Assembly (NCBI GenBank): GCA_027627225.1 | Contig: CM051036.1 | Span: 38,890,426 to 38,954,425, forward strand | Direction of reading: 5' to 3' | Length of the DNA: 64,000 nt | Source of the DNA: Congeria kusceri | Lineage: Eukaryota; Mollusca; Bivalvia; Myida; Dreissenidae | Shown: positions 22,385 to 33,259 of the stretch, in pieces | How positions within the stretch are numbered: the first letter of the stretch is position 1 | Layout of the letters: each line of letters starts with the position of its first letter | The notes under the pieces: model-generated | What the model was told of the DNA's origin: nothing | The model's input: the letters and a program-made list of their open reading frames with translations, nothing else | The model's database searches: none | Position numbers and translations under genes: made by a program

Positions 22385-24547
22385 ATATATCCTCTATATA
22401 TTTTGCAGGTTTGAGCGTGAAACTATTTTATCTGCTTCACATTTATGTATCAGATACATTAGTTTCACATTCAACCCTTGTTTTGAAAGTGCAAGTAATG
22501 CAGTAATAATTATGTTAAATTATGATGTGAACACTTACCCCATGAATGACTTTAAAGCTATGTAGTCAGTTGTCACCATGTGTTGTTATGGACACCAAAG
22601 AAGCGCATCTTCTGAAAAGAAAAAGTACAATTAACAAAAATTACATTTGAAAAATACAACATTTAATACATATCACTTCGAAACTACAGTCGCAATAACA
22701 AACAATAAACAGAACTAACGAGCCATGCACATGCGAGTAAAAAATAGATTTGATTGTTAAAATGTTGCAGTCATTCCCTAGTATATAAATATGTGCACAC
22801 AACTCCTCCTAATTTCCTTTCTAATGTGACGAAGGCTGATTTATCATCATACAAACAAAATAACCAGAATAAATTTTAATATTCCCCAAAAAGGTAAATA
22901 TAATACTGTTTCAGGACACTTTAAGAAAGAACTACAACATACACTCAACAGTGACGCACAGCCTCAGCTAAACAGCTTTTTTTGGACATAACTGGCATGT
23001 TAAACGTTTTTGTACAACATATTTGATACACTTATAATAAACAGTACTTCCAGGAAAATATCTCCAACTGCACTCTACGTCCAGAAATACAAAAACAAAC
23101 GTGATGCCCTGAACGAAAATAAAAAAGTATTTCATAACATGCACACCTGATGTTCTCTGTTTATACCCAGCCAAAGTGTTAATAAAAGTCGCATGTATTC
23201 TAACACGAATATGGGATGATGAAACAAAACTGCACTAATGTCGCAAAACTCTGTCTTTTTTTCTGTCATCACCGGTTTTAATTTTCATTGCTAAATGATG
23301 AGTTAATTGCTCCAAAATTGTTCCTCAGGTACCCTTCGTTCACCGATTGTAATTGCCAAACATATGTCATGTAGGGCGTGAAATATTGTCAAATAATTTC
23401 TGAAGTAAGCTTTGAGGTAAATTGGAAAATAGCAGCATTATATTTGTGCTAATTATCTTTAATACACATTCACATAAATTTTATTTTACCCTAATTGCGT
23501 AATTGTCATATTATTGAGCTCTCAACCTGCATTGCATATTAAAACTCTTGGGTGTTTTATGCAATATAGACAGCATGTTTTATTGAGTGGAAACCTGAAA
23601 TGTATGGGTTCTAAAAAATACTCATATATTACCTCGTTTAATTTGTTTACATCTGCTTATAGTCTGCTTGATACTAACAAAAAGTTAAAATTTTAGCATT
23701 TCAGTATCTAAGTAACATTTTTTTCTGTATAATTTAATATATTTTATGATAATTGTTACACAGTAATGCAAACTTAAGCAGTTTTAATAAAACAAGAATA
23801 ATCAATATGAATTACTTTTCAACATGACTTCAAATATTATTAATGTGAAACATATCAAATCTACTGCAGTTCACTTCTTGATTAACAAATCTAATCAAAT
23901 CATACCACAAAAAAATCATTTGCTTGTATTTAAAATGTGAAGAAAGACATGCAAGAAAACCTAAAGGATGTTAATTGGAAAGTAAGGATAAGGTCTACCT
24001 TTTCATTTCAAATAGGAAGCAAAGAGTTAACACTATCAGATTCACAGCTTTGATAAATCAAACAATTTCCCAGTAATCACACACTCAGAAACCAGAAATC
24101 CAGTTGCTAATAAGCCATTAGGCTGGGCTGCCCCTGTTTGTAGTGATGTGTGAGAAATATAAACCACTGGGGTCAGGACAGTGGCAGTAAGGGGGGTCAG
24201 ATTTCCCTACTAATGGGGTCCATATGGTCCCAGTGTCATAAATCACCCAGATAAAATGCTAAACAGAAGATGTCTCAAGATTTTAATACTGGAATCAACT
24301 CCTTGACTGTTCCAACTGGCATTAAACATTATTGTGCTGGAGATACTACTGACTGTGCTGTTTCACTAAAAATGTTACTAATGTGATATAATAAAATATG
24401 CAATTTCATCACCTGTGAACACACTTTAATTTTAGTATAAATATTTTCTTTCACCAAACATTTATTGCATTTTAAAAATACAATATTATTTCATCATATG
24501 GATAATTGTGTTTTTAACTACATTTCTGCGTACTCCTTCATCTGAAG
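22385..24547. other. Mostly unique, no gene seen
   Basis: AT-rich. 24000-24320 is of higher complexity (GGCTGGGCTGCCCCTG, GGGGTCCATATGGTCCCAG) and could be a conserved non-coding block; short frames elsewhere are unsupported. Confidence 0.4.
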
Positions 24548-24858
24548 CAAATCCATAGTCTAGTGGTAATGAACTGGCTTTACAGCCCAGGGGTTGCAGG
24601 CTCGAGCTCCCACTACACTTTAACCTACAGACTGTTTTTTTTGCATGAGACATTAAACCTAGGGGTAATGTACTAGGAACTAAAACACCCAGGGTGGCCT
24701 CTGGAATGGGGCATCTCCTGTGTCTTGCACTATCACCCATAACCCAAATAACATGACTTCTGGGTGTGATGGCAATATGGGAGAAACTCTGTCTTCTGGG
24801 TGCTATGGCAATATGGGAAAAACTCTAGTGCACTTTATACAAATTCACCACACAGAGT
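24548..24858 (+). mobile_element. tRNA-derived SINE (family 2), diverged copy
   Basis: Head ATCCATAGTCTAGTGGTAAT gives an A-box; GGTTGCAGGCTCGAGCTCCC is a decayed B-box. The body (ATGAGACATTAAACC, GTGTACTAGG-type, ACACCCAGGGTGGCCTCTGG) matches the better copies at 39741 and 49709. A ~36-bp segment, CTTCTGGGTGYNATGGCAAT plus ATGGGARAAACTCT, is tandemly duplicated, unlike in the other copies. Confidence 0.75.
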
Positions 24859-25606
24859 TGGTGTATAGTACTGAAATGGTACATATTAGTTATCGTCTCC
24901 GCAACACTCCTATTCCCACGTTCATAGCCGTGACATTTCCATACGTAGTTGTCGCATGTGCTAACCAACCAGCACAACTCTGACCCAAACTGGCTGGTGA
25001 TGGACCAACCTTGCTTTAACGTAAATAATATGGGTGTTACAAAAATATAGCTTGTTTAACATAGGTGAAAACAAACATTGTCTTATGTACTAGATGTATT
25101 ACGCATTATTTGATGTATTACATAGAAAGTGTACTTTTTTAATATTTACATGTACTGTACTTTATATATTATTTTTATCCTATATGTAACTGTACTTTAT
25201 ATCCAAATTCTTCAATTAAGATTAACATTTGTGAATTAATATTTCTACAAGCATAAAATAAATAAATAAATAAAAACATGTTCTATAATTTAGCACCAGT
25301 ATAATAAAACAGTGTGTATGTTTAAATATTTTTCTTACAGTAATTCTGAAGATTGTACAGTAAAACAATATTGCTAATACTTTTGGGCAATAGCGACTGT
25401 ATATTGTCATAGACAACAATTTAATAAACCAAAATACAATATTTGTTGGTCTTTTTTAGATCCTTGTATATTAAACCATAGAATGATGTGTATACTTTAA
25501 ATTAATTTGATGAATATAGTTTTCGGTAAATATGTTATAAGCCAAAATAAACTGTGTTGGCCTTTTTGCTTGTCCCTGTTCATACAGTACGGCTCAAGTT
25601 AATCAA
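24859..25606. other. AT-rich stretch with (AAAT)n
   Basis: An AAAT microsatellite lies at 25256-25275; nothing else is recognised. Confidence 0.5.
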
Positions 25607-25873
25607 ATGTGGCACGTCGTGGGAAAACCGGACTTAATGCATGTGCGTAAAGTGTTGCCCCGGATTAGCCTGTGCAGTCCGCACAGGCTAAACCAGGACG
25701 GCACTTTCCGCCTACAGTGGATTTATGTTTAGAAGAGACTTCCTTGAAACAGAAAATACCATACAAGCGGAACATGCCGTCCCGGATTAGCCTGTGCAGA
25801 CTGCACAGGCTAATCTGGGACGACACTTTATGCACATGCATTATGACCGGTTTTCTCATGACGCGCCACATGT
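25607..25873. mobile_element. Dispersed inverted-repeat element, copy 4, full length
   Basis: Ends ATGTGGCACGTCGTGGGAAA and CTCATGACGCGCCACAT are inverted. The first internal hairpin is near 25663-25692. The second (25785-25815) is perfect: GATTAGCCTGTGCA, loop GAC, TGCACAGGCTAATC. The centre carries GTTTAGAAGAGACTTCCTTG. No coding capacity. Confidence 0.9.
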
Positions 25874-26120
25874 ATTTTTCAGGATTGGCGGAGTTTGGGC
25901 GATTGAGTCAGAGGCGAATGGACGGTGAGTAGACGTGTTTATCGCACGAAATTTAGCGGACTACTTACTCCGTATCACTTAAAAACCTCAGTTATCAGTT
26001 GTACACGGACTATGAGTGACTCCACATGATTTCAAGGCAGGCATCAGCTGCCACTTGGCGTAGATATGCCAAATAATTATGATAATCGACCATTCTGACT
26101 CAGCAGCGAGTAAAATATTT
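25874..26120. repeat. Unknown dispersed repeat with inverted AP-1 words, between two element copies
   Basis: Contains ATTGAGTCAGAGGC near 25895 and TTCTGACTCAGCAG near 26094 (inverted TGAGTCA pair), with GGCATCAGCTGCCACTTGGC between. The same modules, in altered order, occur at 44245-44420. This is a small repeat family of unknown nature; no frame or RNA fold is recognised. Confidence 0.5.
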
Positions 26121-26384
26121 TAGGCGTGTTCTGGGAAAATCTGGCTTAATGCATGTGCGTGAAGTGTCATCCCAGATTAGCCTGTGCAGTCCACACAGGC
26201 TAATCCAGGACGACACTTTCCGCTTTCATGGTATTTTCTGTATCAAGGAAGTCTCTTCTAGACATAAATCCACTGTTGGCGGAAAGTGTTGTCCATATTA
26301 GCCTGTGCGAAATGCGAAATGCTAATCCGGGACAACACTTTACGCACTTGAATTAAGCCCGGTTTTACCACGACACGCCTCATT
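26121..26384. mobile_element. Dispersed inverted-repeat element, copy 5, full length
   Basis: Left end TAGGCGTGTTCTGGGAAAAT and right end GGTTTTACCACGACACGCCT. The first hairpin (near 26177-26206) is intact; the second is broken by a GCGAAATGCGAAATGC duplication. Central TCAAGGAAGTCTCTTCTAGA is in opposite orientation to copy 4, so the two copies are mutually inverted. Confidence 0.88.
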
Positions 26385-27179
26385 CGTTTTCTTGAGCCAT
26401 GATGTAGAGACGTAGATGAGAAATAGCCTTGGTGTTACAGACTAATATTCATACAACTCTTATACTGGTAAACATTTTAAAACTCTAAATAAAATTGTGT
26501 TGCCCTTTTTTCCCCCTCTTCATTGTACAGTAAACCACAAATGTGAATACTCATGGCCTACACAGACTAATAATGTCTGTGTCATGTTATCTTTAAGAGC
26601 TTTCCATTGGATAAATATCACCTTTATTAGCCCCATTTTATGAGAAACTGAATCATAAATCAGGATATTGTATTCAAACATAAAAATCCAATCAAAATTA
26701 AAAATTGCCCGCTTGAATTTGAGTGGGTTCGCATGTTTGGTTACCACACTAAGTATGGGCATAAAGAGCAAAATTCAAACACGACAGATATTGAAACAAA
26801 GTCAGGTGTTGAATATATCTTGGGCTAATAGATTAGTATCCAGTAAAACATAATGAGTTCACCATATACATGATGGGAAAAGGGGAATGAATAGTTTTAA
26901 ATAATGATTTGATGAACATGGGTGTGATATCAGAAACACTTCAGGGGATGAAAATAGGCCCCCTTTCACCCCACCAAAAAGCCTTAAAGGTTAAAAAATG
27001 TTCATTTCCAAGAAGATCCTGCAAATTGAAACCTTTTTGTAACTAAAATTTAGCATGCAAAAGGATGAAATTATCGAAAATGAGGATGTATCAAAGCTCC
27101 AATGAAGAAAATAATACTAACAAAGCTGGTCATAGTAAACCGAATTAGTGGATGGCCATTGACAAGAACAACAATACCC

Positions 27180-27211
<32 letters not shown>

Positions 27212-27515
27212 AATGACATATTTTATAAGGTGTAAATGTTGAACTCAATCATATCAAAATAATAATATTTATCTATTTTTGGACAATTTCAATAAATATT
27301 TAATAAATATTGACACCATGAAACAAACAGTCAAATATTGCCTGTTCTATATTAATATTCCACAGAAATCAAGATTTCCAAACTTACCATAAACAAAATA
27401 TCCACAGATACTTTCACTGCTTAATTAAAACATACAGTTAAAACTCCAATACAGAACATCCGCATCTTTTTTTTTTTCTAAATCGTTTCAGTTTTCAATG
27501 GATTTAACAAAAGTC
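26385..27515. other. Unique AT-rich DNA with (GAT)n
   Basis: A (GAT)n microsatellite lies at 27180-27211. No gene recognised. Confidence 0.5.
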
Positions 27516-27517
27516 TC

Positions 27518-27860
27518 GTGATCCCTCGGGGGGTCAAATTAAGCTCACCAATCTCGGCTGGTGATTGCCGCATCTCCTTTCCAGGTGTATCACACTATTA
27601 ACGATTTCTTTTTGTCACTTAACAAAGATAGAAAACACCGTAATTACATTTAATGGCGATTTTCTATACATTTCAAGGCGAAGACACTAATGTAACCTTT
27701 GACAAGATTCGATACTCAGTTAACGCGGTATTAAACACTACTTCTCGTAATTCTACATTGCGCCTTCATAAATGTTTCCGCCGTTAATTCATTTTTAATT
27801 GAAGATGAAACATATTTACATTAATTGCATATTAATGCAATAAATATCACCTTTTAAATT
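27518..27860. other. Complex block with POU-like palindrome, candidate conserved element
   Basis: Balanced, repeat-free sequence. At 27824-27841 ATTGCAT-ATTA-ATGCAAT is a perfect 7-bp-stem palindrome of two octamer-type (ATGCAAT) half-sites, preceded by TTAATT cores. Regulatory role is inference. Confidence 0.35.
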
Positions 27861-28814
27861 CAAAACTCTCCATGCATGATACCCCCAACACTTGTATGAA
27901 ATGTATTTGTAAGATTTTTATCTGAATATTTTGTTAACAATGTTTCACAGATGGTCAATAGTTAAACCATTCTCTTGAACTAAGAAATAAAACTCAATGA
28001 ATACTTTACGAACCTTACTTTTTCCACACCATGTATTGCTTTAATGAAAAATTAAGTGCAAATATAACTTGTTGCAATATCACAAGATTTTCTGATACAG
28101 AAGTCAATTAAGCTCTTCTTTCACATCCCTATAATACATTTTAGTAAACATACATCCAACCATTCTTAATTGTCAAAACACTTTATTTATTCGAGAAACT
28201 GTCTACAAATGGATTACCTCCCTTGTGTTAACTATTAAAGCACATTTAAAGTTTATTGTTAAAACCAGTCACAAAGCACAATTCCCTTATATTTAATCAT
28301 CAGCATAAACATCACATTTGACAAAATACTTTAATTATAAAGCCTGCCCCCCCCCCCCACAAAAAAGATGGAATAATCAAATATCTATCTTAAACTTGAC
28401 TATCTAAAATATGCCATTTTAAAACACCACAATCCCAAACACAGCTATCTTAAAGATGCTATCTAACATAAGTGAACGTAAATAATTGAAATATAATGGG
28501 AAATTAATAATGCAAACAACCCATTCAAACATGTGGCCAATTTTTAGACTTATTGTCTTTTTATTTTCAATTTAGTGCTATTAGTTGTTTAGGAATGTTT
28601 CTTAACTGATACATTAGTATACTAATCATCTCATATAAAGAAAGGAAATTTCAACAGAAAAGTTGTTCAACTGCGAGCTAGTCTTTTACAGTACAGTAGA
28701 TACAATTTATACCACTGAATTAACAGATATAATTTTCTGTGGCATGGCATTGACAACTTGTATACAAAGCGCCATGATATTGCATTTCATTAATTTGCCC
28801 AGTTTTAAGCCACA
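27861..28814. other. AT-rich stretch, C run
   Basis: A 12-nt C run lies at 28347-28358; nothing else recognised. Confidence 0.45.
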
Positions 28815-29238
28815 TAGACGCTGTGTTCAATAAACACAGATGCCCCTGGTTGGTGCTGGACAGCCCATTTTGATTATTCTAAGTTCAAATTAAGTCAAGG
28901 TGAAAGTTAAAGTGAGGTTGGGTGATATGGGTGGATTAGGAACTGTCATAAGCAACAAATATATAAGTATCCAAGTGTTGTAGTAAGCGGTGTTGGTGCT
29001 AGACAAAACGGTAAAATCTTGTTAACCAAGAAATAGCATATTTGAAGTCCAAATTAGGTCAAGGTGAAGGTCAAAGTGAGAATGGGTGATAATGTGTAAG
29101 TATTCAAGTGTTGTAGTAACTAGTGTTGGTGCTAAACGAAAACGTAAAACCTAGTAAATTTCGTACTGATGGATGAAATAACAGACGTACAGGACAATCA
29201 CTTTATGCCATCTGCATCAATAGATGCTGGGGGCATAA
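28815..29238. mobile_element. Tandem-core element D, intact copy
   Basis: Starts with a perfect hairpin CTGTGTT-CAATA-AACACAG (28821-28839) and ATGCCCC, then TGGTTGGTGCTGGACAGCCC. Two core units (~28880 and ~29045) contain GTCAAGGTGAAAGTTAAAG or GTCAAGGTGAAGGTCAAAG and GGTGATA. It closes with GCATC-AATA-GATGC and GGGGGCATAAA. The second copy (50433-52720) is split by an LTR-like insertion. Confidence 0.75.
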
Positions 29239-29968
29239 AAATGTAAACAAAGAAAGGTAACACTTGAAAAACAATCAATCCCCATTTCCAAATGACTCTG
29301 TGAATGCGCTGACATATCTGGTCCTAAATGACTAAGAACATGCTTAGAATTTGTAGTTTTAATCTTACATATCAGCCAATGAAAAAAGAAGCTCATATTA
29401 AGAATTTTCATTGGTTAACATTTCAGTTGAGACTAAGTTTGAATTTAAGAACATTTGTAAATAGGCCTGCCTTTTGCATGGTAGCTAGAAGTATAGCAGT
29501 AATATAATTCCATTGTACTACTTCAGCCCTTTTATAATCTTTTAACTCATATGAAATAAAAATGGTTTTAAAGAAGAAATGGTCAATAAAGCCAGCTCAT
29601 GGTTCCTGAGATTATCAGCTATTTTTAATATCCTCCCTGTGCATCATGGTGTGAAACAGGATGTAATTATAACCATGCTGCAGGACAAAAAGGTGTTGTT
29701 TTTACCACTCATAATTTTATCAAGATAGGATGAATCTTAAGGACTTTATTTAAAGTTAATTTCAATTAAACTTTTGTTAAATTTAAACACAATCTTCGGT
29801 CACTGCAAAGAATGTGAACATTTACAAAGCACCCAAACAAAGAATACGAAGGATGAGATCAGAAAGACAACCGTTTGAACTTGTCAACATTTAAAAACAT
29901 CAACAACTGTTGTAGCTACATGAGAGGGCAATCAATATCCTATTCAAACCTGTATACCTAATAAATTT
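29239..29968. other. No feature seen
   Basis: AT-rich unique sequence. Confidence 0.45.
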
Positions 29969-30170
29969 GACAACATGAGGTCGCTGTGTTGTATAAAATT
30001 ATGGTGTCTGCCTAGCAATCTAGAGGTCCTGGGCTCAATCCCCACTCTGGGAGCATTCTCAAGATTTCCCCAAAAGACACCAAGTACTGGTTCAACCCAG
30101 GAAACAGACTCGAGAGTGTCCCAATAAACCTTAGGCTTTTGCTGCAATCGAGCTAAAATAAATAGGTTTA
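29969..30170 (+). mobile_element. tRNA-derived SINE (family 1), plus-strand copy
   Basis: Head GACAACATGAGGTCGCTGTG, decayed B-box GGGCTCAATCCCCACTC, body AGACACCAAGTACTGGTTCA and CCAGGAAACAGACTCGAGAG, tail GCTAAAATAAATAGG. It matches the minus-strand copy at 9.8 kb along its length. The minus-strand open frame across it is a shadow. Confidence 0.75.
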
Positions 30171-30340
30171 CACTAAATTGGAATTAAAAATGAAACTTGT
30201 ACTCACTGATGTCTTCTATCAAAATATCACAAGCCCTGGAACCCAACACAAAGTCAACATATAACACTGATTGCGGTAGTATTTTTTGTATCAATTCAAC
30301 CGATCATGCTGAATTATATTTGTTGATATGCAACTAAGAA
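30171..30340. other. No feature seen
   Basis: Short AT-rich spacer. Confidence 0.4.
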
Positions 30341-30680
30341 TAGGTGCATTCAATATTGAACACATATCTTAATTGTGTTAATTATCAGAATGTTGAGCCA
30401 TTAAGCAAACATTGGAGTAGAAATGGTGGAGGAAAATTAGCTTATGGTTTTAGATGGGAATGTGTAATTTCTTTTGTTCCGAATGCCTATTTCAACATGA
30501 TGAAAAATTTAATCTCAAATGTACACATCAAGCCTAATCACCCAATATTTCTATTAATTGGCGAAGGATTAACAGGGAATCCCTTTGTGTTATCAGCACA
30601 GTTAGACACCCTGATAATTACTAGGCATCCCAGTCTGATCTGCAGGCATCTTAAATCAAAACAAAATTTGTGAAGCTTAT
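30341..30680. other. Complex block with a 109-codon open frame
   Basis: The plus strand is open from ATG 30344 to the stop ending at 30673. The product has no recognised domain, no signal peptide and no clear membrane segment, and no splice or promoter context is evident. Words such as TTAATTATCAG, CTATTAATTGG and TGATAATTACTAGG give it the texture of a homeodomain-rich conserved non-coding element. A short gene is possible but I would not call one. Confidence 0.3.
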
Positions 30681-30753
30681 TAGCAACTGAATTTAAATAG
30701 ATTTTGTATTTCAATTCTCATGGGTTGAATATTTAAAGTCTTAAGCAAACAGA

Positions 30754-30882
30754 TCCTTAAAACAGAAAATACCACAAAAAAAGTGCTGTCCCGGATTAGC
30801 CTATGTGGACTGCACAGGCTAATCCGGGACGATACTTTAGGCACATGCATTAAGTCCGGTTTTCCAACGACATGCCTCAAAT
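30754..30882. mobile_element. Dispersed inverted-repeat element, copy 6, right half only
   Basis: Begins in the central AAACAGAAAATACCAC segment and runs through a hairpin (GGATTAGCC...GGCTAATCC) to TTTTCCAACGACATGCCTCA. The left arm is absent, a 5' truncation or deletion. Confidence 0.82.
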
Positions 30883-31191
30883 ATTCTTTGTTTTTGTTGT
30901 TATTTTTACTGCAGTCATATACGTAAATGTTCAAAGTTAAATAACAAATGATAGCACCATACATGCATAAACCAGTAGTCATCAACAGCAACCATACACT
31001 AAAAAGGATGATACCTACTGGCAAAAACCCTTTTATTACAACGAGTAAATGTAAACACATTGGCCATATATTTTACCAGGCCTCATGACCGTGATGTATT
31101 TGAAAATTATGAGGTCCAAGCAGCATGGAACTTTTGTGCGCCCCATAACCACCACCTAATTTACTATTTAGAGACACATTGAAAGTTGTGA
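30883..31191. other. No feature seen
   Basis: AT-rich unique spacer. Confidence 0.4.
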
Positions 31192-31360
31192 CAAATAATG
31201 CGCCGATACCTGGAACAGAACCCCTAATAATGCGCCCATACCATGAACTGAACCCCTACCACCTAGGTGCGAAGCCAGTGTGCCAACCACAAATAATGCA
31301 CCGATACCTGGAACTGAACCCCTACCACCTAGGTGCGAAGCCAGTGTGCCAACCACAAAT
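31192..31360 (-). repeat. Tandem array of a SINE/tRNA-like fragment (2.5 units of ~65 bp)
   Basis: On the plus strand the unit is AATGCRCCGATACCTGGAAC, then GAACCCCTACCACCTAGGTG and CGAAGCCAGTGTGCCAACCA. The minus strand reads like tRNA anticodon and T-arm parts (TTGGCACACTGGCTTCGCAC, GGGGTTCAGTTCC). The first unit is short, the last two nearly identical. Not a functional tRNA. Confidence 0.7.
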
Positions 31361-31384
31361 CTTTTAATGTTAATACCTGATTAT

Positions 31385-31508
31385 AGGCCAATGAAATTCC
31401 ATATTATCAGCCAATATAATTTGAAGAATCAGCCAATATGAAATCATAATGCCAACGTACCAGCCAATGAAATTCCAAGTTTGCTATATAACAGCCAATT
31501 TCATTGGT
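31385..31508. promoter_or_regulatory. Cluster of five CCAAT boxes and one ATTGG
   Basis: CCAAT at 31388, 31411, 31433, 31464 and 31495, each preceded by G, plus ATTGG at 31503-31507. CCAATGAAATTCCA also recurs, so the cluster may be a decayed ~25-30 bp repeat. NF-Y binding is possible but unproven. Confidence 0.4.
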
Positions 31509-32389
31509 CAATATTTGTGACTGTGACTTACATACTAATTTGGAGATCTCTTGTTGTCATGAAAACTGGACTGGATAGATCAGAAAGGAGTGTTCCATTG
31601 GGTAATGTGGAATTTAACAGATATGTAACACAGTAACTTGTTAATGACTCAAAATGGTGGCAGCATTATCTTTCTAAGTTTACAATATATTTTAGTTCTC
31701 ACTTTTCAATAATTGCAAATCTGATGGAGATAGGAACCGTTCCCAAAACAGTGGAAAACATCACTGCAGACAATTTCATCCTTCGATTCTATAATAAATG
31801 TCACAGAACTGACTAAAGACAATAATTGTATGTAAGTAAAAAAAAAAAAAACAGCTGCTGGAAATAATAAGTACAATATGTATGATAGCCATACAAATGT
31901 GCAATAGCTTTAATTATAAATTTATCAGATACAAGTTATTTTCAATATAAGCTCGAAAATACTTGGAATGGGTTAATGTGATTTCTTAAAGTTGTCAACA
32001 TGAGGCAAAAGAATGATGTATGACTCACAATGACCTGGCATTTCTAGAAAGTAGCCACAAACTACAGATATGTGATTTAAAACAACAATTAGTTTAGAAC
32101 AGTAAGAAGGAAAATGGTAAGAACATATACGGTATCCCTGTTTGTTTCTTAAAATTGAACTGGGGATATTTATTAGATTTTAAAGACTGAATTGGGCAAA
32201 ATGTGACCTTTGTGTTAGGTTTTTATGAATTTAAAAGTACAATAAAATAAAGCTTCAAAATTAAAATGAACAATGATGTTTACCAACAAGTGTGGAACGA
32301 AGAAGATTAAGATAATGGTGATTATACATATAATTTTATAGATTTCTTCCAATTAATATTTACTTGCTGATAAAAGCAAAACAAAATTA
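31509..32389. other. No feature seen
   Basis: AT-rich unique sequence with a 13-nt A run near 31840. Confidence 0.45.
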
Positions 32390-33257
32390 CCGTAAAAGAC
32401 CATGTATAACGCGCAGATTTTCTCCCTCATTTTCGATGTCAAAAATTTGGTGCGCATTATACATGGTAACAAGGATTTTAGCCCTTTCTGGACGAAGACT
32501 ATTGTGTATATGTATAGCGTATATGGATATCAATGAAGATTGCCATGTTTGACATACCTTAAACATTATTTTTGTTTATTTTCAGGTATGTATCCCATAT
32601 CCGGAGACATTGTTTTTGTTACTGATTTAATAAAGAAAGCCATTTCGTAAACATTAAAAACCATCACCCTACTATATTCCATTTGCAACATACAGTTTGG
32701 GGCCATTGTCGGTATGTCAAAAACTGCGTGTCTACATGTGTAAATATGCTTTAACAGTTGTCTTTGTAATTAATGTGTGAATAAACATACCACAATCTGT
32801 CGTTGTGTTTTCACGCTCAGAAATAGGTGTTGAGTATGCCGCGTAGATAATGATCACTTGAGAATGTGAAATATGTTTATAACAAAGCATGTTGTGTATA
32901 AATATTGAACATTTGCCCATGATCATTATAAACTACGGCAAGGAAGAAGAAGAATTTGAGGGATTTGACTCATCTGACATCGACAGAAGACTGATATAAA
33001 TGTACCAGATCACTAGCAAAGAAAAGGCCATTATCAGGGCTACCCATTTGTTGTGAAAGAAATGTCTCAAAAATTGTCAAAAATCAGTGTAATTTAACAA
33101 TCGCTCTTCGTCACGAAGGCGATTTCTGCTCGGTGTTCATAAGCGGCGACTCTTTATTGAAACCTATGAAAAACTTAAAACTTTTTTTCACGATTTTTCA
33201 CTGAAAAAAATGGGTGCGCGTTATACATGGCCGCGTGTTATACATTGTCTTTTACAG
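32390..33257 (+). mobile_element. 868-bp TA-flanked TIR transposon (Tc1/mariner/pogo-like), non-autonomous
   Basis: Left end CCGTAAAAGACCATGTATAA and right end TTATACATTGTCTTTTACAG are inverted, each flanked by TA (32388-32389 and 33258-33259). Sub-terminal GCGTTATACATGG-type words repeat at both ends. A 26-codon reading frame, ATG at 32919 to TAA at 32997-32999, encodes an acidic stretch (GKEEEEFEGFDSSD) that may be the tail of a lost transposase or host-derived exon. TA duplication favours the Tc1/mariner superfamily; the TIR itself I cannot assign. Confidence 0.75.
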
Positions 33258-33259
33258 TA

